DNA of 12,009 bases from Candidatus Acidiferrales bacterium (GTDB lineage Bacteria > Acidobacteriota > Terriglobia > Acidoferrales > UBA7541), in assembly GCA_030043155.1 (NCBI GenBank), contig JASHYE010000229.1:1-12009 (forward strand), given 5' to 3'. Below, one piece after another: positions 4,923 to 12,009 of the stretch. Below the pieces are notes generated by a model. It ran no database searches and had not been told where the DNA came from. It saw only the letters and a program-made list of their open reading frames with translations. How positions within the stretch are numbered: the first letter of the stretch is position 1; every line of letters begins with the position of its first letter. The translations under genes and the position numbers were made by a program.

Positions 4923-7892
4923 ATGGGGCGCGCATTCAGGCGATTTTGTTTTCTTTTCCTTGCGATTTTGATTGTTTCGGTTTTTTCCTTTGGAGCATTT
5001 GCTCAGACACCAGACACCGCGACCGTACAGGGACAGGTTACTGACCAAAGTGGCGCGGCCGTCCCCGGCGCCAAAATCACCATCACGAACTCGGCTACCG
5101 GTGAGCAGCATGGTGAGCAAACGGACGCGTCCGGCCATTTCTCGATTTCCGGACTTCCTATTGCGGGAGCATACGATATTGTTGCTCACAAGGATGGTTT
5201 TGCAGATGGCGTGGCTAGCTCGCTGACGCTGGTGGGTGGCAGGACGGCCACTTTGGATTTCCAATTAAATGTTACCGGCTCGCAAACTCAGGTTACCGTC
5301 ACCGGCACGGTGGGCGCAGTTCGCACCGATGAGCCACAGCTTGGAATTCACATCAGCGCGCTGGAAGCGCAGGAAATACCGCTGTACAACGAACGGATCA
5401 CGTATCTGCCGCTGCTCGAAGCAGCGAATCGTCCGGCCATCAACCAAGGCGACATTTTCATGAACGAGGATCTGTTCACTACAAATGGAACGGGGCGGCG
5501 ACAGACCTGGTTCGAAGCGGACGGCAGCAATGCAGTGGATATGTGGGGCCGGCAAACGATTTTCAGCGATATTCCGCTGGACGCGGTACAGGAAATGACG
5601 GTGCTGACGAACGCGTTCTCCGCGCAGTACGGAATGACGGCCGGGAGCGTTGTGAACATTGTGACGAAGAGCGGCGAAAGCAAGTTCCACGGCGATGGCT
5701 GGATTCTCGGCCGACCTTCGGGCCCGGAAGCGGAGTTATCGGGATTCACAGCATCGACCGCGAGCAGCGGCAACGACATCACCAACGACAGTGTTACGCA
5801 GATGGGACTGGGATTGTCGGGGCCCATTGGCTCTGACAACCGGACTTTCTTTTCCACGGACTGGCAGTATACGTGGCAAGATCGCGCCTCACCGGTTATC
5901 TCGCCGGTGCCGCTCAACTTCGTTGGGCATTATCAAGGATGGCTTGGTTACCTGCGTTTGGACCATCAGATCACGAACAACAACGACATTTTCTTCCGCA
6001 GCGATGCGGACAATTTTTATGACACTAATCCGAACGGAATCGTAGGCGGCGCGACACAGCCAACGGTGGACCGCATCTTCCATCGCCGCACGTATTCGGA
6101 GGAGGTGGGAGATACGTGGTCACTGAGCCCGTCACTCCTGAACAACGCGCGGGTGCAATTCCAACTGGCATCGCCGATTACGGAATTCGATCCGACGGTA
6201 TATGGCACGGAATTTTCCGTGCCGATTATCGGCAGCAGTAGCGGAACGTTTGCCACCGGGACATCGCAATCCGCCAACCTGCAAAATCGCCAGTATGAAG
6301 TGAACGACGTGGTGTCGTCGGTGCACGACAAAAACACGATCACCTTTGGCGGCGACATGATTCACGCGCACAACGGCGGGGACAGCAAGGAATTCGGCGG
6401 TCCGATTTTCCTCGGCGAGTTCAAATACAACCCGTGCACGGTCTCCGCAACAGAAACGCTGGCGGACTGCGAAAGCTCTTCGTATCTGGACAACATCGAT
6501 AACGTTCAGAGCTACACGCAGAGTTTCGGAAACGCGTCGTACACGGTGGACGACACGCTTGGGTCCGCATTCGTTCAGGACGATTACAAGGCGAAGTCCG
6601 ACCTGGTGGTAAACCTGGGTCTGCGATACGAGATCCAGACCTTTACGGATTCCACCAAGGATTTCGCTCCGCGAGTTGGATTCGCTTATGACTTGCGCGG
6701 GCGGGGCAAGACGGTGATTCGCGGCGGATTTGGAATCTATTATTCGCAAATCGTCGACAACGATGAAGCGAACTACGCGCTCACTGGGCCGACCGGCGTA
6801 TTCAATTACACCGCCATGCCAGGACAAGTTGGTTTTCCAACAAGCGTATCCGCCGCGCCGCTGCCGGCGTTTCCTCCGGGAGCGCAAGTACCGCTGCGCA
6901 GCTTGTACATTCGACCGGGCGAGAGCGCATACCTCAACCAGTTCTTTGATACGTCGGCGCTTATCGGCTATCCAAACGTGCTGCTGAGTCCGTATACGGA
7001 GCAGTGGACGCTTGGCGTTCAGCGGCAACTGATTTCGAACTGGGTGCTCAGCGCGGACTATGTTGGTTCGCATACGTTACGGATTAACCGGCCTCTCGAT
7101 GTGGATCCGCCGACCCCATTCATCCGGACGGCGCCGGGCGAAATTCGTACCGCGCAGGAAGCGAATTGCACAAGGCCACTTTGGATTCTCTGGTACCAAC
7201 AGCAAGGAAGCGTATGCAATCCAGCAGCGCCGTCGAATCCGGAGCCGCCCTATTCGGTAATTCAGTCGGACGTGAATGACGGATTTGCTTTTTACGACGC
7301 GCTGGACATTGATGTGAGCCGGCGCTTCTCAAATGGATTTGAAATGCTGGCGAGTTATACGTTGTCTCACGCGATCGACAACGTCGATCCAGACCTCCCA
7401 AGCCAGAATCCGAACGATCCAAATTTCACCGGCGAGCAGGAAAAAGGAAACGCGATTTATGACCAGCGCAATCGCTTCGTGCTGAGCGGCGTCTACACCG
7501 CACCGCTGAAGATTCGCATCGGCGGCGTGGGGACGTTTGGATCTGGCTTGCCGTATAACATCACTACGGGCACTACAAATAGCGGAGACACAGGAGCGAC
7601 GACGGACCGTCCGGTGGTCAACGGCGTGGTCATTGGCCGCAATACCGGGCACGGAACTCCGATTTACAGTGTGGATCCATTTGTTGAGCGGCCATTTACT
7701 TTTGGCGAACGCTACGTTCTGAACCTTCGCGCGGAAGCGTTTAATGTGTTCAACCACGCGAACTTTGTGGGCTTCAACGGCACTTGGGGAAATGGCGCTA
7801 CGGCTCCCGCGCTTTTGGGCACGCCTTTGGCGGGAATCACCAACCAGCTGCCCGCTCGCGAATTGCAGTTCGAGGCGAAATTCAGTTTCTAG
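4923..7892 (+). CDS. TonB-dependent-receptor-like outer-membrane protein with carboxypeptidase regulatory-like domain
   Basis: A 989-residue outer-membrane protein of the large acidobacterial Oar/TonB-receptor-like type. A signal peptide ends at FGAFAQ (about residue 28). A carboxypeptidase-regulatory-like beta-sandwich follows (about 33-118: VQGQVTDQSGAAVPGAKITI, then TDASGHFSISGLP). The plug lies at about 130-255, with FEADGSNAVD, PLDAVQEMTVLTNAFSAQYGMTAGSVVNIVTKSG and the FHGDGW transition into the barrel. The rest is a barrel of alternating strands that ends in LQFEAKFSF, the terminal Phe typical of BAM substrates. No clear TonB box is seen. Proteins of this type are thought to take up polymers or other large ligands, but the substrate cannot be read from sequence. 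Besides Cys9 in the signal peptide, there are two cysteine pairs, C505/C516 and C749/C765, in loop-like segments. The start has GGGAG 7 nt upstream. No convincing promoter is seen in the 114-nt gap after the M56 gene. Confidence 0.93.
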   Translation: MGRAFRRFCFLFLAILIVSVFSFGAFAQTPDTATVQGQVTDQSGAAVPGAKITITNSATGEQHGEQTDASGHFSISGLPIAGAYDIVAHKDGFADGVASSLTLVGGRTATLDFQLNVTGSQTQVTVTGTVGAVRTDEPQLGIHISALEAQEIPLYNERITYLPLLEAANRPAINQGDIFMNEDLFTTNGTGRRQTWFEADGSNAVDMWGRQTIFSDIPLDAVQEMTVLTNAFSAQYGMTAGSVVNIVTKSGESKFHGDGWILGRPSGPEAELSGFTASTASSGNDITNDSVTQMGLGLSGPIGSDNRTFFSTDWQYTWQDRASPVISPVPLNFVGHYQGWLGYLRLDHQITNNNDIFFRSDADNFYDTNPNGIVGGATQPTVDRIFHRRTYSEEVGDTWSLSPSLLNNARVQFQLASPITEFDPTVYGTEFSVPIIGSSSGTFATGTSQSANLQNRQYEVNDVVSSVHDKNTITFGGDMIHAHNGGDSKEFGGPIFLGEFKYNPCTVSATETLADCESSSYLDNIDNVQSYTQSFGNASYTVDDTLGSAFVQDDYKAKSDLVVNLGLRYEIQTFTDSTKDFAPRVGFAYDLRGRGKTVIRGGFGIYYSQIVDNDEANYALTGPTGVFNYTAMPGQVGFPTSVSAAPLPAFPPGAQVPLRSLYIRPGESAYLNQFFDTSALIGYPNVLLSPYTEQWTLGVQRQLISNWVLSADYVGSHTLRINRPLDVDPPTPFIRTAPGEIRTAQEANCTRPLWILWYQQQGSVCNPAAPSNPEPPYSVIQSDVNDGFAFYDALDIDVSRRFSNGFEMLASYTLSHAIDNVDPDLPSQNPNDPNFTGEQEKGNAIYDQRNRFVLSGVYTAPLKIRIGGVGTFGSGLPYNITTGTTNSGDTGATTDRPVVNGVVIGRNTGHGTPIYSVDPFVERPFTFGERYVLNLRAEAFNVFNHANFVGFNGTWGNGATAPALLGTPLAGITNQLPARELQFEAKFSF

Positions 7893-7916
7893 CCGAGGAC
7901 TGCTAGGGCTGCTCAG

Positions 7917-7955
7917 ACGGCGCGAGTCATTGATGCTGCGATGTGCTCGCGCCGT
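7917..7955 (+). terminator. GC-rich hairpin after the TonB-receptor-like gene
   Basis: A perfect 10-bp inverted repeat, ACGGCGCGAG (7917-7926) and CTCGCGCCGT (7946-7955), with a 19-nt loop, begins 24 nt after the stop codon. No T tract follows, so it is not a standard intrinsic terminator. It may protect the 3' end of the mRNA, act with another factor, or terminate in a U-independent way. A perfect 12-bp palindrome, TTGCAATTGCAA, follows at 7955-7966. Confidence 0.5.
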
Positions 7956-8000
7956 TGCAATTGCAAGTGACAGAAAAAAAGAGGCACGTTATGCTCTGGC

Positions 8001-8777
8001 GTGTCTCTGAACGAGGCGGGATTCCTCTTCCTGGCGGCGCTGGCGGCTGGAGCGATTAATTCCGTCGCGGGAGGAGGCAGCTTCATCTCGTTCCCGGCGC
8101 TTCTCTTCGTCCGCATCCCTCCCATCTCTGCAAACGCAACCAATACTGCCGCTCTGTGGCCCGGGACGATCGCCAGCACCGCCGCGTACTGGCGCGAAAT
8201 GCGCCAGCCTCGTGTACGCAAGCTCTTGACTCCATTGCTGCTGACAGGGTTAGTCGGCGGCATCATCGGCGCAAGCATCCTGCTGAAAACCCCACAGGCC
8301 ATATTCATGAAAATGGTTCCCTGGCTGTTGCTGGGAGCGACACTGCTGTTTGTTGCAAGCGGCCGAATCACGAAATGGGTCCGCGCTCAGGAGGAGCATG
8401 GTGGCCGGCGCAGGATGCTTTTCGCGGGCGGGCTGGCGCTCGAGCTGGTGATTTCCATTTACATCGGCTATTTCGGCGCGGGGGCAGGAATTTTGGTGCT
8501 GGCGATGCTCGCGCTGCTCGACGTGGGCAACATTCACGCCGCGAACGGAATGAAAACGCTGCTGGTTAGCTCCGTAAACCTGGTGGCGCTGGTGCTTTTC
8601 ATTCACGCGCGCGTAATTGTGTGGCCCGAAGCGATGGTGATGCTGGCGGGCGCGGCGATTGGCGGATACGGCGGAGCGTATTACGCGCAGAAGGTTGATC
8701 CAGTGCTCATTCGACGGCTGGTGATTGTGATTGGATTCGGCATGTCGGCGTATTTTTTCATCACCCAGTTTGCCTAG
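8001..8777 (+). CDS. TauE/SafE-family (TSUP) membrane transporter
   Basis: A 258-residue inner-membrane protein of the TSUP/TauE-SafE family. The two internally repeated halves carry the family signatures: INSVAGGGSFISFPALL (19-35) in the first and YIGYFGAGAGILVLAML (154-170) in the second, each followed by an amphipathic segment (NATNTAALWPG at 45-55; HAANGMKTLLVSSVN at 179-193). About eight membrane spans are visible, and the basic loop RAQEEHGGRRR (128-138) separates the halves. Members export or import small anions such as sulfite, sulfonates or sulfoacetate; the substrate here is not predictable. An in-frame stop lies at 7968 and GTG at 8001 is the only normal start before the first conserved motif. 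Its ribosome-binding site is weak (GAGG lies 16 nt upstream). No pathway partner is adjacent. Confidence 0.88.
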   Translation: MSLNEAGFLFLAALAAGAINSVAGGGSFISFPALLFVRIPPISANATNTAALWPGTIASTAAYWREMRQPRVRKLLTPLLLTGLVGGIIGASILLKTPQAIFMKMVPWLLLGATLLFVASGRITKWVRAQEEHGGRRRMLFAGGLALELVISIYIGYFGAGAGILVLAMLALLDVGNIHAANGMKTLLVSSVNLVALVLFIHARVIVWPEAMVMLAGAAIGGYGGAYYAQKVDPVLIRRLVIVIGFGMSAYFFITQFA

Positions 8778-8860
8778 CGGAATACCGGCGATCCCCTGGT
8801 TCTGCGTTCCGCCTCAAAATAGATAGCTTCTTATGCAACATATTGGGAGGGGAGTACGTA

Positions 8861-8889
8861 TTGACATTCGATAGGAGGAAGGCTAACGT
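8861..8889 (+). promoter_or_regulatory. Promoter of the padR-permease unit
   Basis: A perfect -35 box TTGACA (8861-8866) is followed after a 17-nt spacer by TAACGT (8884-8889), a weak -10 with three of six matches. Transcription would begin near 8896. That places the TTG at 8890 outside the mRNA and leaves the AGGAGA at 8913-8918 as the working ribosome-binding site. The weak -10 leaves some doubt. Confidence 0.45.
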
Positions 8890-8897
8890 TTGCGGAG

Positions 8898-8912
8898 ATA
8901 CAGAATGTCTAT
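8898..8912. promoter_or_regulatory. Imperfect palindrome, possible PadR operator
   Basis: The 15-bp stretch ATACAGAATGTCTAT is an imperfect dyad: five of seven paired positions agree around a central base. It lies at the predicted transcription start and just before the ribosome-binding site of the PadR gene, where PadR autorepressors often bind. The match to a known PadR box is not strong. Confidence 0.3.
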
Positions 8913-8922
8913 AGGAGAAGAA

Positions 8923-9252
8923 ATGGGCCGTTCGCAAATGGAGTTGTTACAAGGCACTCTCGATATGCTGATTTTGAAGGCGCTTGCTACCGACGAAATG
9001 CACGGCCTGGGGATCTCGCGCCGGATCGCGCAGGTGACGCGCGGCACTTTTGAGGTCAAACCCGGTTCGCTTTTTCCGGCGCTGCACCGCATGGAAGAGG
9101 AAGGCTGGCTGCGCTCGTCGTGGGGAGAATCGGAAAGCAATCGGCGCGCCAAGTATTATCAACCGACGCGCAAAGGCCGCCGGCATCTGGAAACTGAGAC
9201 GGAACGCTGGGGTCGGATTTCGCTGGCGATCGAGCGCGCGTTGGAAGCATAA
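8923..9252 (+). CDS. PadR-family transcriptional regulator
   Basis: A 109-residue winged-helix repressor of the short PadR type. Family signatures are MELLQGTLDMLILKAL (6-21) at the start, DEMHGLGISRRI (24-35), VKPGSLFPALHRMEEEGWL (45-63) holding the recognition helix, and the wing RRAKYYQPTRKGRRHL (74-89), followed by a C-terminal dimer helix. The ATG at 8923 has AGGAG with 5-nt spacing and gives the family's usual N-terminus. An ATG at 8905 and a TTG at 8890 are in-frame alternatives. PadR genes directly upstream of ADOP-type permeases are a common acidobacterial arrangement, so this protein probably represses itself and the permease in response to an unknown small ligand. The permease start follows after 71 nt. 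Confidence 0.92.
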   Translation: MGRSQMELLQGTLDMLILKALATDEMHGLGISRRIAQVTRGTFEVKPGSLFPALHRMEEEGWLRSSWGESESNRRAKYYQPTRKGRRHLETETERWGRISLAIERALEA

Positions 9253-9264
9253 AGAGCATTGACC

Positions 9265-9317
9265 CGCCTTCGCCAAGGCTACGGTAAGGCGAGCGAGTGG
9301 CGAGAAAAGACGAAGGC
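9265..9317 (+). promoter_or_regulatory. Competing hairpins covering the permease ribosome-binding site
   Basis: The segment GCCTT (9266-9270) can pair with three downstream copies of AAGGC: 9275-9279 (4-nt loop), 9286-9290 (extended to the 6-bp stem CGCCTT/AAGGCG), and 9313-9317 (extended to the 7-bp stem GCCTTCG/CGAAGGC). The last copy contains GAAGG, the Shine-Dalgarno of the permease start at 9324. The upstream hairpins would leave that site free and the long one would hide it. The element may also be a dispersed repeat. Confidence 0.4.
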
Positions 9318-9323
9318 AAAACC

Positions 9324-11975
9324 ATGTGGCTGAAATGTGCGATTCGAAATTGGCGGCAGAAGCGGCGGGCGAATGAGGAACTCGACGAGGAAGTGCGTGG
9401 GTACGCTGAAATGCTCGCGGAGGAAAAGATACGCAGCGGCGCTGGCGCAGGTGAGGCACGGCGGGAGGCAAAGATCGAAATGGGCGGGATCGAGCAAGTG
9501 AAAGAGCGGACGCGCGAGATTCGCGCGGGGCACTTTCTTGAAACGCTGTGGCAAGACATCCGCTATGGCGCACGCATGCTGCGCAAATCGCCGGGGTTCA
9601 CCGCTGTTGCCATTCTGACGCTTGCCCTCGGAATCGGAGCGAACACCGCAATTTTCAGCGTGATTGAGAGCGTTCTCCTGCGGCCGCTTCCCTATGATCA
9701 TCCGCAAAGCCTCATCGAGATTTGGAACTCGTACTTGCCGCAGGTGCCTCTCGGCGGACTGTCGCCCGGGGATTTTCGCGATTGGCAGGGAGAAACGACA
9801 ACGGTCTCGGAAATGGCCGCGTACGCTTGGATTGAACAGGGCGCAAATTTTACGGGCGACGGCGATCCGCAGCGTGTGGAGCTGAACTGGGCGACTTCGA
9901 ATTTCTTTCCGATGCTTGGCGTGAAGCCTGCGTTCGGACGCTTATTCGTTCCGGATGAAGATCGCCCGGGCAGCGCGCCGGTTGTGGTTCTTTCGCACCG
10001 GTTCTGGCAAAGCCGCTTCGCGGGCGCCCCAAATGTCGTGGGGCGCGTTGTTACGCTTGACGGACAGCGTTACACGGTTGTCGGTGTTCTCGATGAAGGA
10101 TCGCAGTTGCTGGATGCGCCGGATATGTGGATGCCGATGGGCCAGTTCGAAGACAATTTGACCGAGCATGTGCATTATGAATTCGTTGGAATCGCGCGAC
10201 TGAAGCCGGGCGTGAAGGTTGCACAGGCGCGAGCAGAATTCGAAGCGCTGAACCGCCGATCCGCGATCGCCTACCCCCAGGAGCATAAGAATTTTGAAGT
10301 GGTTGTGCAGCCGATGCAGGACGCGTCCGCCGCGCAACTGCGCGGGACTTTGCTGGTCCTGTTTGCAGCGGTGGGACTGGTGCTGCTCATTGCATGCGCG
10401 AATATCGCGAATTTGCTGCTGGCGCGGAATGCGAGCAGGGAAAGAGAAATTGCGCTGCGCACGGCGCTTGGAGCGCATCGCGGGCGGCTGATTCGGCAAT
10501 TGCTGACAGAAAGCATCCTGCTGGCGCTGCTTGGCGGAGCCCTGGGAATCGCGTTCGCGGCTGTGGGCGTGCAGATTTTGGGCGCGCTCGCGCCACGGAA
10601 TATGCAAGCGGTGCAGCAGATACGTCCCGATGGCATGGTGTTTCTTTTTACCGTCGCGGTTTGCGTGGCAGTTGGCGTGATCTGCGGCTTATTGCCGACG
10701 CTCCAGGTAAGAAAAACGAACGTGAGTGTGGCTCTAAAACAGGGAACACGAGGAAGCGGGGCGTTTGCGAGCCGCAAACTTCACAGTGCGCTGGTTGTGT
10801 CGGAAATTGCGCTGGCGCTGGTTCCACTCGCTGGCGCGGGGCTGTTGCTGCGTAGTTTGCGCGATCTGCTCAATGAAAGCCCTGGTTTTCGCGCCGAACA
10901 TCTGCTGAGCATGAATATTCCCCAAGCCGCCATTCCAGCCACGGAACTCGTGAAAATGACTCCCGCTCAGCAACTGCAGTTGTCGCAGAAACAAGCTCTC
11001 CAGTTTCAGCAAATCGTGGAAGGCGTGGAAGCACTGCCGGGAGTGAAGTCTGCCGCAGGCATTGACGTGCTGCCACTTGGCACACAACTTCAGGCGGCGT
11101 CGCGCTTCGTGATTGAAGGGCGACCAATTCCAGACGCGGGGGTTCGGCCGATCGCTGAAACGCGCACCGTCACTCCCGGGTATTTTTCGACGGCGGAAGT
11201 TCCTCTGCTTCGGGGACGGTCGCTCGAAACGGAAGATGCAGGAAAGCATAATATTGACATCGATCAGGCGATGGCGAGCCGATTTTGGCCTCACGGCAAC
11301 GCAATCGGCAGTCGTGTCAGTTTCTGTTCGCTTGGTCCAACTCCGTGCTGGTTTTCCATCGTCGGAATCGTGGGCAATGTTCATGAATACGGACTCGATG
11401 CCGCGCCTACCTATGACGTTTATTTCACCTGGGGCTGGACGCCCTACCTGCTCATCCGCACGACCTCGGACCCGCATCGCATCGAAATTGCTACCGCGAG
11501 CGTGATTCATAAAATTGACCCGGCGCTGCCTGTGACCTCGGTGATGACCATGGATGAGTTAGTGGCGGATTCTGTCGCGCCGCGCCGATTTTCCGCCGTT
11601 CTTACCGGAGTGTTTGCGGCGCTTGCACTGCTGCTCGCGGCTGTCGGAATTTACGGCGTGATGAGCTATATGGTTGGCCGCCGCACGAATGAGATTGGCA
11701 TCCGCATGGCGCTAGGCGCGCAGCCGCGCGATGTTCTCAGGTTGGTGGTGGCCCATGGCGCAAAACTGGCGCTGATCGGCGTCGTGATTGGAGCTTGCGG
11801 ATCGCTCGCGCTGGCGCGTTTCATCTCCAGCATGCTTTTTGGCGTTCATCCGAGCGATCCGCTCACGTTTGCAGTGGTGGCACTGCTTCTCTCGGCGGTA
11901 GCCATTGCAGCCTGCTACATTCCCGCGCGGCGAGCGATGAAGGTCGATCCCATGATCGCGCTTCGCTACGAATGA
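9324..11975 (+). CDS. ADOP-type ABC transporter permease (duplicated MacB/FtsX permease)
   Basis: An 883-residue inner-membrane protein. A soluble, Glu/Arg-rich N-terminal segment (about 1-70, with EELDEEVRGYAEMLAEEK) precedes LWQDIRYGARMLRKSPGFTAVAILTLALGIGANTAIF, the typical ADOP junction and first membrane span. Two MacB-type periplasmic core domains each lie before an FtsX domain: the first FtsX around residues 345-470 (ACANIANLLLARNASRERE, then IALRTALGAHRGRLIRQLLTE), and the second near the C-terminus (AAVGIYGVMSYMVGRRTNE, then IGIRMALGAQPRDVLRLVV), ending ARRAMKVDPMIALRYE. This is a full double permease of about eight to ten spans. No ATPase gene is adjacent, which is usual for this orphan class; the substrate and partner ATPase are unknown. 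The ATG at 9324 has GAAGG 7 nt upstream; a GTG at 9297 would add 9 residues of unconvincing sequence. Confidence 0.94.
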   Translation: MWLKCAIRNWRQKRRANEELDEEVRGYAEMLAEEKIRSGAGAGEARREAKIEMGGIEQVKERTREIRAGHFLETLWQDIRYGARMLRKSPGFTAVAILTLALGIGANTAIFSVIESVLLRPLPYDHPQSLIEIWNSYLPQVPLGGLSPGDFRDWQGETTTVSEMAAYAWIEQGANFTGDGDPQRVELNWATSNFFPMLGVKPAFGRLFVPDEDRPGSAPVVVLSHRFWQSRFAGAPNVVGRVVTLDGQRYTVVGVLDEGSQLLDAPDMWMPMGQFEDNLTEHVHYEFVGIARLKPGVKVAQARAEFEALNRRSAIAYPQEHKNFEVVVQPMQDASAAQLRGTLLVLFAAVGLVLLIACANIANLLLARNASREREIALRTALGAHRGRLIRQLLTESILLALLGGALGIAFAAVGVQILGALAPRNMQAVQQIRPDGMVFLFTVAVCVAVGVICGLLPTLQVRKTNVSVALKQGTRGSGAFASRKLHSALVVSEIALALVPLAGAGLLLRSLRDLLNESPGFRAEHLLSMNIPQAAIPATELVKMTPAQQLQLSQKQALQFQQIVEGVEALPGVKSAAGIDVLPLGTQLQAASRFVIEGRPIPDAGVRPIAETRTVTPGYFSTAEVPLLRGRSLETEDAGKHNIDIDQAMASRFWPHGNAIGSRVSFCSLGPTPCWFSIVGIVGNVHEYGLDAAPTYDVYFTWGWTPYLLIRTTSDPHRIEIATASVIHKIDPALPVTSVMTMDELVADSVAPRRFSAVLTGVFAALALLLAAVGIYGVMSYMVGRRTNEIGIRMALGAQPRDVLRLVVAHGAKLALIGVVIGACGSLALARFISSMLFGVHPSDPLTFAVVALLLSAVAIAACYIPARRAMKVDPMIALRYE

Positions 11976-12009
11976 AATTACGTTCGATGAGTGGTAGGGT
12001 CGGCGAAAT

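Noticed and set aside
6132..7073. Minus-strand open frame (313 codons) inside the receptor gene
   Set aside because: It lies wholly within a clear outer-membrane receptor and gives an Arg/Val-rich product with no domain or export signal.
9297..9323. GTG start for the permease, adding nine residues
   Set aside because: It lies inside the hairpin-forming spacer with no ribosome-binding site. The ATG at 9324 has GAAGG at good spacing and matches the usual ADOP N-terminus.
11976..12009. Last 34 bases after the permease
   Set aside because: Too short to read; no start, hairpin or motif can be supported.

Overview
The window looks like chromosomal DNA from an acidobacterium (Acidobacteriota, probably Terriglobia or a close relative). 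The signs are a PadR regulator followed by a very long MacB/FtsX-type permease with a soluble N-terminal segment (the ADOP, or acidobacterial duplicated orphan permease, pattern), an outer-membrane receptor of nearly 1000 residues with an N-terminal carboxypeptidase-regulatory-like domain and terminal Phe, and a secreted protein of a kind I recall from this phylum. The taxonomic call is inference. The DNA is moderately GC-rich. I see no mobile element, rRNA, tRNA or CRISPR array.

Left part (1-3232, all minus strand): an Rrf2/IscR-like Fe-S regulator and a cysteine desulfurase (cut by the window edge) form an operon. A near-consensus promoter precedes it, and a 25-bp palindrome laid out like an E. 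coli type-1 IscR operator covers the predicted transcription start. Upstream lie a secreted protein of unknown function and an exported thioredoxin-fold protein with a WCYDC active site.

Middle (3233-7892): a compact divergent promoter region carrying three GAACATT copies separates the thioredoxin-fold gene from a plus-strand BlaI/MecI-type repressor. The repressor overlaps by 4 bp an M56 (BlaR1-like) membrane metallopeptidase that has no extracellular sensor domain. This pair probably forms a minimal signal-to-proteolysis-to-derepression switch. The large TonB-dependent-receptor-like outer-membrane protein follows, and a 10-bp GC-rich hairpin lies after it.

Right part (7893-12009, plus strand): a TauE/SafE (TSUP) anion exporter; then a PadR repressor with a good -35 box and an operator-like dyad; then the ADOP permease. 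The 71-nt PadR-permease gap can form mutually exclusive hairpins, one of which would cover the permease ribosome-binding site.

Most of the window is recognisable gene families. The best leads are regulatory: the IscR-type operator, the shared GAACATT motif at the BlaI/thioredoxin divergent promoters with the sensorless M56 protease, and the competing hairpins before the permease.
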